DNA of 64,000 nucleotides from an uncultured Collinsella sp. (GCA_900542275.1 UQMW01000001.1:45001-109000); one strand, 5' to 3'; counted from the stretch's first letter, positions 1-8,439 are shown. Notes: a model not told the origin generated them from the letters alone. Numbers and translations are program-made.

Positions 1-146
1 GTCTGCATGATGACGGGGGACTTGGTCTCCTCGGCAGCGGCCAGAACGGCCATAACGAACTCGAGGTTCTCGACGTTGAACGCGCCGACGGCGTAGTGGC
101 CGGCCTGAGCGTCCTTGAGCATCTTTTCGGTGGTAACAAGTGCCAT
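1..146 (-). CDS. fba: Class II fructose/tagatose-bisphosphate aldolase, N-terminal part only
   Basis: The gene starts at 146 and runs out of the left edge, so only about 48 codons are visible. The protein begins MALVTTEKMLKDAQAG and continues with YAVGAFNVENLE, the N-terminal signature of class II zinc aldolases. The family splits fructose- or tagatose-1,6-bisphosphate into dihydroxyacetone phosphate and glyceraldehyde-3-phosphate in the cytosol. A strong ribosome site (GGAGAGGAG) lies 9 bases before the ATG. No other aldolase is seen in the window, so I infer that this one could finish the tagatose-6-phosphate route fed by lacABC. The fragment is too short to tell an FBP from a tagatose-bisphosphate preference. 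It is divergent from the DeoR regulator at 482. Confidence 0.85.
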   Translation of the reverse strand, partial: MALVTTEKMLKDAQAGHYAVGAFNVENLEFVMAVLAAAEETKSPVIMQ

Positions 147-481
147 GAGCGTTTGCTCCTCTCCCTCGCCCGCATCTGGACATCGGGCGTAGTTGTTCAC
201 AAGGTGTTTTACCTTGCGTTTTGCTGCGCTCATTGTATGAAATTCAGCGGGTATGCATGTGCGAGATATTGAGCCCATGCAGGTCAATACAGTCGCTTTT
301 GAAAAGTAAACGGAAGGAATTGGAGCTGAGTGGGCGTGTTCGATATTGAATTTTGGGCGTTAAACGTCTTTCTTTTATAGAAAAAGTAAGTAATCGAAAG
401 GCGTTTTCTTACTTAAAAAGAAAATGAACGAAAATAGACTCAACACAATTCCTGCAAATTTCAGACGATGATGGAGCGGAT
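147..481. promoter_or_regulatory. Divergent promoter region between aldolase and DeoR regulator
   Basis: This 335-base AT-rich gap contains no gene. It must hold both divergent promoters. A short inverted repeat, AAGTAAG at 384-390 and CTTACTT at 408-414, sits about 70 bases before the regulator start and is a candidate operator for that DeoR protein. No GAACA direct repeat like those at the lac promoters was found here, so this regulator probably reads a different site. Confidence 0.45.
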
Positions 482-1285
482 ATGGCCCATGTAACAACCC
501 GAGCTTTCGCCGATGAGCGTCGCGCCGCCATTATGGAAATGCTCGAACATAACGCCTCAGTGCAAGTGGCAGAAATCGCCCAGACTTTTGGCGTGTCCTC
601 CGTTACCGCCCGCGCCGACCTAGACGCGCTCGCCGAGTCCGGCAAGCTGCGCCGCACGCATGGTGGCGCTGTGTCGCTCCAGAAGCGACTGACCGTATCC
701 ACCCAGGATCGCCGCATCAACGTCAATGTCGCCGCCAAGCAGGCCATCGCGCAAAGCGCTATCGAGCTCGTCAGCAACGGTGACACCCTGCTCGTCGACT
801 CGGGCACCACCGCTCTCGAGTTTGTCCGCCTGCTCGACCAGCGCGATGGCATCACCGTCATCACGGCCGACATTACCATCGCCGATTATATCGACGAGAG
901 CATGCCCTCGGTCGATGTCGTCATGCTGGGCGGGGCGCTGCGCAAAGGTCATCGCTATCTGTACGGCCCACTTACCATGCAGGCGCTCCAAATGGTCCAT
1001 GCTGACCTTGCCGTCATGTGCCCCGGCGCTTTTGTTCCCGGCTGCGGCTTTACGACCGACTTTCCGCAGATGGCCGAGACCAAAACGGCTATGGTCGGTG
1101 CTGCCCGTCAAAGCGTCGCCCTCATGGACGCCAGTAAGGTCAACGGACGCGGCATGTACCGTTTTGCCGAGCTTGCCGACGTTGACACCATCGTGATGGA
1201 CCGTGATCCCGACGGGGCCGTCGCCACCTCAATCGCCGAGATCGTCGACAACGCCCGCCCAAATCTCCTCATCGCCGGCGCTTAA
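482..1285 (+). CDS. DeoR/GlpR-family transcriptional regulator
   Basis: The 267-residue protein has an N-terminal winged helix (about residues 8-62, with VQVAEIAQTFGVSSVTARAD as the helix-turn-helix and LRRTHGGAV at its end). A DeoR C-terminal sensor domain follows, with the typical DSGTTALEF phosphate-sugar loop. DeoR proteins bind DNA and respond to phosphorylated sugars. It is divergent from the aldolase gene, which it may control; that link rests on position only. The methionine at 482 sits close to the helix and gives the usual family length. It is a different paralog from the LacR-like protein at 27909-28673. Effector unknown. Confidence 0.9.
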   Translation: MAHVTTRAFADERRAAIMEMLEHNASVQVAEIAQTFGVSSVTARADLDALAESGKLRRTHGGAVSLQKRLTVSTQDRRINVNVAAKQAIAQSAIELVSNGDTLLVDSGTTALEFVRLLDQRDGITVITADITIADYIDESMPSVDVVMLGGALRKGHRYLYGPLTMQALQMVHADLAVMCPGAFVPGCGFTTDFPQMAETKTAMVGAARQSVALMDASKVNGRGMYRFAELADVDTIVMDRDPDGAVATSIAEIVDNARPNLLIAGA

Positions 1286-1290
1286 ACAAA

Positions 1291-1321
1291 AACCACCACA
1301 AAGGTCTCCTTTGTGGTGGTT
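1291..1321 (-). terminator. Rho-independent terminator of the flavodiiron gene
   Basis: The arms AACCACCACAAAGG and CCTTTGTGGTGGTT form a hairpin between two convergent genes. Read on the minus strand it is followed by TTTTTGTTT, so it fits best as the terminator of the gene at 1345-2505. It may also stop plus-strand transcription from the DeoR gene. Confidence 0.75.
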
Positions 1322-1344
1322 GAGCATCAAAAGTGAACGTGTCG

Positions 1345-2505
1345 CTACTTGGAAAGCTCGTCGGCGAGGGCCTCGATCTGAGTGCGCGAGGCGTCGTTGA
1401 GCGAACCCAAGACGGTCACCTTGTTCTGCGCCAGGGTGATGTCCTTCATGCCCTCGAGCTCCTTGGTCATAACCTTGGCAGCGGTGGGCGCCCAGGAGCC
1501 GGCCTCGACGAGTGCCACCGTACGGTTCTGATAGGCGTGCTCGGCAAGCGTGTGGATAAAGGTGCTCATGAACGGGAAGATCTCGCCCTGATAGGTGATG
1601 GAAGCGAGCACCAGACGGTCGTAGCGGAACGCATCCTCAACGGCCTCGGCCATGTCGTCGCGAGCCAGGTCAAAGACGGAGACCTTCTGGCCGCGGGCCT
1701 CAAGCGCGGATGCGAGCTCCTCAACGGCAGCCTTCAGATGGCCGTACACGCTCGCATAGGCAATCGTGATGCCCTCGTCCTCGGGCTGATAGCTCGACCA
1801 GGTGTTGTAGGTGTCGAGGTAATAGCCCAGGTTCTCGCTAAGAACAGGACCGTGAAGCGGGCAAATAATCTGGATGTCCAGATTGGCGGCCTTCTTAAGC
1901 ACGGCCTGCACAAACTTGCCGAACTTTCCCACGATGCCAAAGTAGTAACGGCGCGCTTCGCAAGCCCAGCCCTCGGGATCCTCGATGTCGTTGGCGCCAA
2001 ACTTGCCAAAGCCGTCGGCGCTAAAGAGCACCTTGTCGGTGGACTCGTAGGAGAAGAGCACCTCGGGCCAGTGCACGTTGGGGGCGCCGACAAACGTCAG
2101 GCTGTGACCGCCCAGATCGAGCACGTCGCCATCTTTGACGACCATCTTACGCTCGGGGAAGTCGGTGCCAAAGTAGTTGACCATCATGCGGAATGCACCC
2201 ATGCTTGCCACGATCTGCGCCTGGGGATAGCGCTCCATAAAGGCAGCGATGCCGGCGGAGTGATCGGGCTCCATGTGATGTACAACCAGGTAATCGGGCG
2301 TACGGCCATCGAGCGCGGCCTCGAGGTTGCCGAGCCACTCGTCGACAAAACCACCGTCGACCGAATCGGCGACAGCGATTTTATCGCCCAAGATAACGTA
2401 GCTGTTATATGCCATACCGTTCTCGGACACGTCGTACTGGCCCTCGAACAGGTCGATGTCGTGGTCGTCGACGCCGATATAGCGGATATCCTTGGTGATC
2501 TCCAT
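1345..2505 (-). CDS. Flavodiiron protein (A-type flavoprotein, FprA-like)
   Basis: The 386-residue protein pairs an N-terminal metallo-beta-lactamase-like diiron domain with a C-terminal flavodoxin domain. The diiron signature HHMEPDHS (H-x-E-x-D-H) is visible near residue 78, and later ligands appear in GAPNVHWPE and CPLHGPV. The flavodoxin half begins near ITIAYASVYGHLKAA. Flavodiiron proteins reduce O2 to water or NO to N2O in the cytosol and protect anaerobes from oxidative or nitrosative stress. I chose the start at 2505 because AGGAGG lies 9 bases before it; an in-frame upstream start 21 codons earlier has no such site. It lies alone, between a terminator and the gal regulator. Whether it prefers O2 or NO cannot be read from sequence. 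Confidence 0.93.
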   Translation of the reverse strand: MEITKDIRYIGVDDHDIDLFEGQYDVSENGMAYNSYVILGDKIAVADSVDGGFVDEWLGNLEAALDGRTPDYLVVHHMEPDHSAGIAAFMERYPQAQIVASMGAFRMMVNYFGTDFPERKMVVKDGDVLDLGGHSLTFVGAPNVHWPEVLFSYESTDKVLFSADGFGKFGANDIEDPEGWACEARRYYFGIVGKFGKFVQAVLKKAANLDIQIICPLHGPVLSENLGYYLDTYNTWSSYQPEDEGITIAYASVYGHLKAAVEELASALEARGQKVSVFDLARDDMAEAVEDAFRYDRLVLASITYQGEIFPFMSTFIHTLAEHAYQNRTVALVEAGSWAPTAAKVMTKELEGMKDITLAQNKVTVLGSLNDASRTQIEALADELSK

Positions 2506-2634
2506 CAGGCAAAGCCTCCTAGATAGACAAAAGAACCCGTCTATCATAACACTCACCTTCATAGCCACGACTATCTGTCAGCATCCTTACCGATTGTTAT
2601 TGAGGCAGAATATACCGCTGTTGACCTGCAAAAA

Positions 2635-3666
2635 CTATGCGCGCGGTATCGCCGTGCTATGTCGAATAATGAGCTGGCCGGGAATACGAATGGCAACGGT
2701 TTTGCCCGCCGTACCCGCCTCGGGAACCGCATGCTCGAATACCTCGCGTCCGCGCTGATGTAGATCGAATCGCACGGTCGTGAGCTCGTTGTGTGCCACA
2801 AAATCATCGAGCGAATCGTCGACGCCGACCACGCTTACGTCCTCGGGCACACGCAATCCGCTGTCACGCAACGCTGCAATGGCGCCATTTGCCATCTGGT
2901 CGTTTGCCGCATAAATCGCCGTCATGGTGCGATCGTGCTCGGCCAGGTACCTGCCGGCCTCGTAACCGCTGTTAGCAGACCAGTCACCCTCGAGCGGCTC
3001 TACCGGCTCGATGTGTTTACGCTCGAGAGCATCTTGCCAACCGGCGCGACGAAATTGCTCGTCGACCGAGAACGACGGGCCGCCGATATAACGAATCTGC
3101 TCGTGCCCCAGCTCAAACAGATGATCCATGAGCAGCAGCGAGCAGCCGTAATGATCGGAGTCGACCGTAGTCACCCGTGGGTGCGCATACATGGTGACGA
3201 TAACCGTGCCGATACCCGGCAACGGATCAAACGTCTCAAAATCGGGTGCCATACGACTCATGCCGATGATGATGCCGTCCACCGGCAGTGCGGCCATACG
3301 ACGCGTGGCCTCGGCAAGCGAAAACTCCTCGGTCTTGGACATCTCGACCAGCGTGATGGCGCAATTATGCTCACGAGCAGCGCTGGCGATGCCGTCGATC
3401 ATTGAGAGGTTGCCAAACTTGGTGACATCGTTGATGCATAGGCCGACCGAATGGTAACGGCCGTCGCGCAGCGAGCGACCGGCATAACTCGGACGAAAGC
3501 CGAGCTCTTGCATAGCGGCCTGCACGCGCTGGCGCGTCTGCTCGTTAACGTTGGGCAAGCCGTTGGCGACGCGCGAAACCGTCTGCTGCGAAACGCCAGC
3601 AGCGCGGGCGACGTCGGCCATGGAGACCGGACGCGAACTGGTATCGTTGGACGGGCGCCTTGCCAC
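2635..3666 (-). CDS. LacI-family regulator next to galKT (GalR-like)
   Basis: The 343-residue protein has a LacI helix-turn-helix at residues 16-36 (MADVARAAGVSQQTVSR), a hinge helix near GYRPSYAGRSLRDG-like sequence, and a periplasmic-binding-protein-like sensor domain. It is divergent from galK. Three cre-like sites (TGTTAACGTACTCA type) lie in the shared promoter region. I infer that it represses galKT and itself and responds to galactose or a derivative; the effector is not shown by the sequence. Its recognition helix starts Q27-Q28, which differs from the other three LacI proteins in this window, and its operators differ too. Confidence 0.9.
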   Translation of the reverse strand: MARRPSNDTSSRPVSMADVARAAGVSQQTVSRVANGLPNVNEQTRQRVQAAMQELGFRPSYAGRSLRDGRYHSVGLCINDVTKFGNLSMIDGIASAAREHNCAITLVEMSKTEEFSLAEATRRMAALPVDGIIIGMSRMAPDFETFDPLPGIGTVIVTMYAHPRVTTVDSDHYGCSLLLMDHLFELGHEQIRYIGGPSFSVDEQFRRAGWQDALERKHIEPVEPLEGDWSANSGYEAGRYLAEHDRTMTAIYAANDQMANGAIAALRDSGLRVPEDVSVVGVDDSLDDFVAHNELTTVRFDLHQRGREVFEHAVPEAGTAGKTVAIRIPGQLIIRHSTAIPRA

Positions 3667-3759
3667 AGGATCACCTTCACCCTTGCGAGATCTGAATAGC
3701 GTGAATGCCGGCCCGGGCAGAAATACATCCCGCGCCGAGGCCCGCTATCGTCGGACGCA

Positions 3760-3960
3760 TGTTAACGTACTCTACTTTTTCTATCTGCATCTCTTCTGCT
3801 TTATAAGTCCATACGGCAGTACCGTTCACGGCTGAATTTCTACCGATTACCAGATTCTCAAAAAGTGACAAGCGATGTGTTATGAGTACGTTAACATAGC
3901 CCGTAACGTGCGGCATTGTGAATACTTGCTTCATGCCGCTTTAAGTTGTTAACGTACTCA
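3760..3960. promoter_or_regulatory. gal divergent promoter with three LacI-type operators and a CCGTTCAC box
   Basis: Three copies of one 14-base site are seen: TGTTAACGTACTCT at 3760-3773, TGAGTACGTTAACA (reverse orientation) at 3883-3896, and TGTTAACGTACTCA at 3947-3960. The pattern TG-N4-CG-N4-CA is the usual LacI/cre layout. The last copy lies 45 bases before galK. A separate ACCGTTCACGG box is at 3821-3831 and is shared with other sugar promoters in the window. The full gap between the two genes is 3667-4004 and holds no gene. Confidence 0.75.
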
Positions 3961-4004
3961 TAACGACGCAAAACCCACCCGTGCGCGCCAAGGAAAGGAC
4001 TCCC

Positions 4005-5210
4005 ATGACCACCCCCGACGAAAAGACATTCGCCACGCTCACCAAGCTGTTTGAGGAGGAGTTTGGCCCCATCGGCGACCGCCAGGTGCTCTACGTGCAC
4101 GCGCCCGGCCGTTCCGAGATCAGCGGCAACCACACCGACCACGAGGGCGGCCACGTTATCGCCGGCTCGCTCGATGTCGCCGTTGACGGCATCGCCGTGG
4201 CAACCGACTCCAACAAGATTCGCGTCGCCGACGAGGGCTATCCTACGTTTGAAATCATGCTCGACACGCTGGATATTCAGGAGTCCGAGAAGGGCACGTC
4301 CGCAAGCCTCGTCCGCGGCATGGCCCACGAAATCGCTGCTCTGGGCGTTGAGCCCCACGGCTTCGACTTCGCCTTCACCTGCTCCGTCCCCTCGGGCGGC
4401 GGTCTTTCCAGCTCTGCCGCTGTCGAGGCCGCGTACGGTCGTGCCATGGAGACGCTCTGGGGCGCGCCCGCCATTGAGCCCGTCACGCTCGCCCAGATGA
4501 GCCAGCGCACCGAGAACAACTACTACGGCAAGCCCTGCGGTCTGATGGACCAAGCCGCCGTGTGCCTGGGCGGCCTCGCCTACATGGACTTTGAGGATCA
4601 GGCTCAGCCTAAAACCCAGAAGCTCGAGCTCAACTTTGAGGATCACGGCTATGCGCTCGTGCTCGTTAAGGTCGGTGCCGACCACGTGGCCGCCACCGAC
4701 GACTACGCCGCCGTTCCGCGCGAGATGCAGAACGTCGCTGCCGAGTTTGGCAAGGCACGCCTGTGCGAGGTCGACGTTGCCGACTTTGACGCCAAGCTCC
4801 CCGAGCTGCGCGCCAAGCTGGGCGACCGCGCCTGCCTGCGCGCCGTTCACTACTGGTACGAGAACGGCCTGGTCGACAAGCGCTGGGCAGCTCTGAACGC
4901 CGGCGACATTGACCAGTTCCTGGTCCTGACGCGCGAGTCCGGCGCCAGCTCCGCCATGTACCTGCAGAATGTTGTTGCCAAGCTGGGATCTGAGCAGCCT
5001 TCCATGTATGCCCTGGCGCTGGCCGAGCACGTGCTCGACGGCCGCGGCGCCGTTCGCATTCACGGTGGCGGCTTTGGTGGCACCATCCAGGCCTTCGTGC
5101 CGCTCGACCTGGTCGATAACTTCATTGCCAAGATGAACGGCTGGCTGGGCGAGGGCTCTGCCCGCCACTACGCTATCTCTGACAAGGGGGCTTACGCGGC
5201 ATGGCTGTAA
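4005..5210 (+). CDS. galK: Galactokinase
   Basis: GalK phosphorylates alpha-D-galactose to galactose-1-phosphate with ATP, the first Leloir step, in the cytosol. The 401-residue protein carries the galactokinase signature at about residues 35-49 (GRSEISGNHTDHEGG) and the GHMP-kinase ATP loop PSGGGLSSSAA at 129-139. A C-terminal GHMP motif RIHGGGFGGTIQAF follows near residue 350. I chose the ATG at 4005 because AAGGAAAGGA precedes it at good spacing; an in-frame GTG 24 bases upstream would give an atypical N-terminus. The gene ends 10 bases inside galT, so the two are probably translationally coupled. Confidence 0.95.
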   Translation: MTTPDEKTFATLTKLFEEEFGPIGDRQVLYVHAPGRSEISGNHTDHEGGHVIAGSLDVAVDGIAVATDSNKIRVADEGYPTFEIMLDTLDIQESEKGTSASLVRGMAHEIAALGVEPHGFDFAFTCSVPSGGGLSSSAAVEAAYGRAMETLWGAPAIEPVTLAQMSQRTENNYYGKPCGLMDQAAVCLGGLAYMDFEDQAQPKTQKLELNFEDHGYALVLVKVGADHVAATDDYAAVPREMQNVAAEFGKARLCEVDVADFDAKLPELRAKLGDRACLRAVHYWYENGLVDKRWAALNAGDIDQFLVLTRESGASSAMYLQNVVAKLGSEQPSMYALALAEHVLDGRGAVRIHGGGFGGTIQAFVPLDLVDNFIAKMNGWLGEGSARHYAISDKGAYAAWL

Positions 5211-6829
5211 TGACTGACGTGCGCGAGGCCGCGCAGAGCCTGATCGAGTACGCTATCCACCGATCGATGATCGGCCAGGACGATCGCATCTGGGCATACA
5301 ACACCATTTTGGAGTGCATCGGCGCCACGGGCCCCGCACTCGACATGGCTTGGGCACTCAAGACCGAGAAGATTTCGCTCTTGCACCCCGATACACTCCC
5401 CAACTTTGACCTGGAGGGCACGCTTGCCGCGCTTTCCGAGGCCGCCGTTGCCAATGGTGCTGTCGAGGACACGGCGTCGGGCCGCGACCGCATCGCCATG
5501 CGCATCATGGGCGCGCTCATGCCGAGGCCTTCGGTTGTAAACGAAGAGTTCAACGGCCGCATGGGCGTCAACGAGCCCCGCGCCGCGACCGACTGGTTCT
5601 ACGGCCTGTGCTGCGACGCCGGCTATGTGCGCCGCGCCGCCATCGCACGCAACATCAAATGGAGCACCCCCACCAACTGGGGTGACCTGGAAATCACCAT
5701 CAACCTGTCCAAGCCCGAAAAGGACCCGCGCGATATCGCCGCGGCCGGTGCGGCCAAGAACACGGGCGAGAAGTATCCCGCCTGCCAGCTCTGCATCGAA
5801 AACGAGGGCTATCCAGGACGTTCCGCAACAGCCGACGGCGGCGCCCACCCCGCCCGTCAGAACCTGCGCGTTATCCCCATCCAGCTCAACGGCGAGCGCT
5901 GGGGCTTCCAGTACAGCCCGTACGCCTACTTTAACGAGCACTGCATTGCCATGAGCTCCGAGCATCGCCCGATGCACGTCGACCGCAAGGGGCTGACGTG
6001 CCTGCTCGATTTCGTGGACCTGTTCCCGCACTACTTCATCGGCTCCAATGCCGACCTGCCCATCGTGGGCGGCTCGATTCTGTCGCACGACCACTTCCAG
6101 GGTGGCGCGCACGAGTTCCCCATGATGCATGCCACCGAAGTCTCGCAGTTTAGCGTGCCCGGCTTTGACCAGGTCAGCGGTACCGTGCTGCAGTGGCCGC
6201 TTTCGGTGCTGCGCCTGCGCTCGCACGACCGCGCCCAGTTGCTCGATGCTGCCGAGAAGATTATCCTCGCCTGGCGCGAGTGGACCGATGAGTCGGTGGG
6301 CGTCATCGCGCACACAGCCGATGGCATCGCGCACAACACCGTGACGCCCGTCATCCGCCGCGTCGACTCCCGCGGCAATGCCGGCGGCGAGATCTACGAG
6401 GCCTACCTGGCGCTTCGCTGCAATATCACGACCGACGAGCATCCGCTGGGCGTATTCCACCCGCATGCCGAGTATCACCATATTAAAAAGGAGAACATCG
6501 GCCTGATCGAAGTCATGGGCCTGGCCATTTTGCCGCCGCGCTTGGTTCCCGAGCTCGGCGCTGTCCGCGAGCACCTGCTGGCGGCCAAAGCCGATGCCAG
6601 CTACGACCTTGCCAGTGCGCTCGAGGGCGACGACCTTTGCCGCAGCCACGCCGCATGGGTCGAAGATGTTTTTGCCCGCCGCGCCGACGAGCTTACGGCG
6701 GACAACGCCATCGATATCCTGCACGAGGAGGTCGGCGTGGTGTTTGGCCACGTGCTCGACAACGCCGGCGTCTTTAAGTGGGACGAAGCCGGCCGCGCCG
6801 CCCAACAGCGCTTTATCGACTCACTGTAA
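5201..6829 (+). CDS. galT: UDP-glucose--hexose-1-phosphate uridylyltransferase (class 2 type)
   Basis: GalT exchanges UDP between glucose-1-phosphate and galactose-1-phosphate. At 542 residues this is the long class 2 form typical of Firmicutes and Actinobacteria, not the roughly 350-residue E. coli form. Recognisable stretches are IPIQLNGERWGFQYSPYAY, LPIVGGSILSHDHFQGG and HEFPMM, where the histidines are the expected active-site region. It overlaps galK by 10 bases; an alternative start at 5210 is possible and would change only three residues. It is the last gene of the galKT operon, followed by a strong terminator. galE is not present in the window. Confidence 0.95.
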   Translation: MAVMTDVREAAQSLIEYAIHRSMIGQDDRIWAYNTILECIGATGPALDMAWALKTEKISLLHPDTLPNFDLEGTLAALSEAAVANGAVEDTASGRDRIAMRIMGALMPRPSVVNEEFNGRMGVNEPRAATDWFYGLCCDAGYVRRAAIARNIKWSTPTNWGDLEITINLSKPEKDPRDIAAAGAAKNTGEKYPACQLCIENEGYPGRSATADGGAHPARQNLRVIPIQLNGERWGFQYSPYAYFNEHCIAMSSEHRPMHVDRKGLTCLLDFVDLFPHYFIGSNADLPIVGGSILSHDHFQGGAHEFPMMHATEVSQFSVPGFDQVSGTVLQWPLSVLRLRSHDRAQLLDAAEKIILAWREWTDESVGVIAHTADGIAHNTVTPVIRRVDSRGNAGGEIYEAYLALRCNITTDEHPLGVFHPHAEYHHIKKENIGLIEVMGLAILPPRLVPELGAVREHLLAAKADASYDLASALEGDDLCRSHAAWVEDVFARRADELTADNAIDILHEEVGVVFGHVLDNAGVFKWDEAGRAAQQRFIDSL

Positions 6830-6863
6830 TGATCCCTTGGGGACAGAGGAAAACGAATCATTT
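6828..6863 (+). repeat. Dispersed 36-bp repeat at the galT stop codon
   Basis: The sequence begins TGATCCCTTGGGGACAGAGG within two bases of the galT stop and ends CGAATCATTT. A nearly identical copy lies in reverse orientation at 30227-30262, where it overlaps the stop of the orphan EIIB gene. The ends (AATGATCC-type and GGATCATT-type) are complementary, so each copy can form a hairpin. Confidence 0.6.
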
Positions 6864-6876
6864 CGTCTTCAAGACA

Positions 6877-6916
6877 ACGGCGCCCGCCAGCAACATCGCC
6901 GGCGGGCGCCGTTTTT
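6877..6916 (+). terminator. Rho-independent terminator of galKT
   Basis: Perfect arms ACGGCGCCCGCC and GGCGGGCGCCGT with a 12-base loop are followed by five T residues. It lies 48 bases after the galT stop. Confidence 0.9.
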
Positions 6917-6920
6917 GAGT

Positions 6921-6978
6921 GTAGTCATTGGGGACGTTCTTAAACGACTAGTCAAACAAGAACGTCCCCAATGACTAC
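6921..6978. repeat. Hairpin repeat with 21-bp perfect arms (GGGGACGTTC family)
   Basis: The arms GTAGTCATTGGGGACGTTC (extended by TT) at 6921-6941 and their exact complement at 6958-6978 enclose a 16-base spacer that itself centres on GACTAGTC. Related hairpins with the core GGGACGTTCC lie at 58028-58081 and 59144-59200. It directly follows the galKT terminator and does not end in a T-run, so it is more likely a repeat element than a terminator. Confidence 0.7.
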
Positions 6979-7010
6979 TTGCGACCAAGGCAACGTCGAT
7001 GTCTTGGCAT

Positions 7011-7158
7011 TGTCAGCGAAAACGCCCCTAAGCGAGCAAGGTGACGTGAAAGAGGAGGGCATTGACCTTTTGGTCATGCCCGACGATTGAACGTCAGATT
7101 GCCGCTTAGGGGCGTTTGCAGCGTCGAGCCATTACGCGGTTTGGTAAAACCGCGTAAC
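7011..7158 (+). ncRNA. Candidate structured RNA, copy 1 (strand uncertain)
   Basis: Read on the plus strand the order is: conserved GTCAGCGA; helix P1 (AAACGCCCCTAAGCG at 7018-7034 region pairing with CGCTTAGGGGCGTTT at 7103-7117); helix P2 (TGACGT with ACGTCA) behind an AGGT/AGAT internal loop; invariant GAAAGAGGAG; helix P3 (GGGCAT..GACC with GGTCATGCCC); GACGATTGA; then GCAGCGTCGA and a terminal hairpin (TTACGCGGTTT, loop GGTA, AAACCGCGTAA) at 7132-7157. A second copy at 8285-8435 keeps the unpaired motifs but has different, still complementary, helices. The terminal hairpin stops 2 bases from the lacC stop codon. Family not recognised. On the minus strand it would be the 3' region of lacC mRNA. 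Confidence 0.6.
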
Positions 7159-7159
7159 C

Positions 7160-8095
7160 CTACAACTCTACGACCTCAACGTTGCTGTAGATCTCATCCC
7201 AGCGATCCATGACCAGGTGGCCGGTCTTGGGATCCATGGCGTTGAGCTTACCGCAGGTATTGGCGGTCTTGAGCACGGTGACATCGTCGGCGCCGGCAGC
7301 GATGGCATGCGCAAAGCCGGCAATGGTCGAGTCGCCTGAACCCGTCGCGTTCACGGCGGCAATCGCGGGCGTCTTGGCGCGGAACGCGCGACCTTCATGG
7401 AAGCCCACCGAACCGGCAGCGCCCATCGAAACGACAACCCAGGGGATACCGGCAAAACGGTCATCGGCGGCAAGCGCCTCGCGCAGGGCATCGACATCAT
7501 CGGTCGTAAAGGACGTACCCAGTAGGCCGTTAATCTCGGTCAGGTTGGGCTTTACGAGCTCGGGCTTAGCGTCGGACTCCAGCGCGGCCTCCAGCGATGC
7601 ACCCGAGGTGTCGAGCAGCACCTTGGCGCCCGCCTCCTCGGCGATCTTGACAAGCTCGGCATAGTAGCCGGCATCGACGCCACGCGGCAGCGAGCCCGAA
7701 AGCGTCACGACGTCCGCCTTCGCCGCGAGCTCGGCGAACTTGGCCGTAAAGGCCTCGAGCTCGGCCGGGGCGATCTGCGGGCCGCTCTCCAGCAGCTCGG
7801 TCTGATTACCCTCGTGCAGAATATTCAGGCAAATGCGCGTCTCACCGGCGATGGGCACAAAGTCGTTCTTGACGCCGTCGGCATCCATAAGCTCGGCCAT
7901 ATAGGCACCCATGTGGCCGCCAAGCAGACCAGTCGCGAGCACGTCGTCTCCCAGTTGCAGCAGCACACGGCTCACGTTGAGGCCCTTGCCACCAGCGGTC
8001 TTTTCGGGCGTGACGCGGTTAACGTCGTCAATGACCAGCTTGTCGAGCTGATAGCGCGTATCAATCGACGGGTTCATGGTAACGGTCAGAATCAT
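7160..8095 (-). CDS. lacC: Tagatose-6-phosphate kinase / 1-phosphofructokinase family (LacC, copy 1)
   Basis: This PfkB-family sugar kinase of 311 residues should phosphorylate tagatose-6-phosphate to tagatose-1,6-bisphosphate in the cytosol. It starts MILTVTMNPSIDTRYQ, has the first PfkB motif GGKGLNVSRV near residue 36, and the second motif NATGSGDSTIAGF near residue 250, where the aspartate is the catalytic base. The neighbours lacB and lacA point to the tagatose rather than the fructose substrate. It is about 85% identical by eye to the copy at 32984-33919 and has the same length. A 344-base gap separates it from lacB, part of it filled by the second RNA-like element; the stretch 8096-8284 shows nothing else I recognise beyond a ribosome site. 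Confidence 0.88.
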   Translation of the reverse strand: MILTVTMNPSIDTRYQLDKLVIDDVNRVTPEKTAGGKGLNVSRVLLQLGDDVLATGLLGGHMGAYMAELMDADGVKNDFVPIAGETRICLNILHEGNQTELLESGPQIAPAELEAFTAKFAELAAKADVVTLSGSLPRGVDAGYYAELVKIAEEAGAKVLLDTSGASLEAALESDAKPELVKPNLTEINGLLGTSFTTDDVDALREALAADDRFAGIPWVVVSMGAAGSVGFHEGRAFRAKTPAIAAVNATGSGDSTIAGFAHAIAAGADDVTVLKTANTCGKLNAMDPKTGHLVMDRWDEIYSNVEVVEL

Positions 8096-8284
8096 ATTGA
8101 ACTCCTGTTTAGAAAACCGGCCCGCGCCCCCTCACAGAAACGCGAGCCGTCAATTGAAAAGCTACAGAATGCCGGGTACCGCCAAAACGAAGCACACAAG
8201 CTCAGCAAGCAAACGTGTTATCGGAGCAGCTAGCTGTACCAGAAAGCTTCGCAACAAAAGGGGCAACCTCACAGGCACCCTCAA

Positions 8285-8435
8285 CGTCAGCGAGCGGCGC
8301 TCAGGTGCCCCAGGTCGCCGCGAAAGAGGAGCGACGCGTACTTCATGTACGCGAGCGACGGTTTGAGCGGCGAGATGGGGTGCCTGAGCGTCGCGCAGCG
8401 TCGACCCGTTACGCGGTTTGGCAAAACCGCGTAAC
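8285..8435 (+). ncRNA. Candidate structured RNA, copy 2 (strand uncertain)
   Basis: This copy shares GTCAGCGA, AGGT/AGAT, GAAAGAGGAG, GCAGCGTCGA and the terminal hairpin (GTTACGCGGTTT, loop GGCA, AAACCGCGTAAC at 8408-8435) with the copy at 7011-7158. Its helices are different in sequence: P1 is GCTCAGGTGCCCC (8299-8311) with GGGGTGCCTGAGC (8377-8389), P2 is TCGCCGC with GCGGCGA, and P3 is CGCGTAC with GTACGCG. The hairpin ends 5 bases from the lacB stop codon. So both copies sit beside the 3' end of a minus-strand lac gene. Sequence changes that keep pairing argue for an RNA role. Confidence 0.6.
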
Positions 8436-8439
8436 CTCC

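Noticed and set aside
5192..6805. A 537-codon minus-strand frame opposite galT
   Set aside because: galT has family motifs across the full length; the antisense frame shows none.
6921..6978. Second terminator for galKT
   Set aside because: A strong terminator with a T-run already lies at 6877-6916, and this palindrome has no T-run and recurs elsewhere as a repeat.
7132..8435. The GTTACGCGGTTT hairpins as rho-independent terminators of lacC and lacB
   Set aside because: Neither strand has a T-run after the stem, and both hairpins belong to a larger conserved arrangement.
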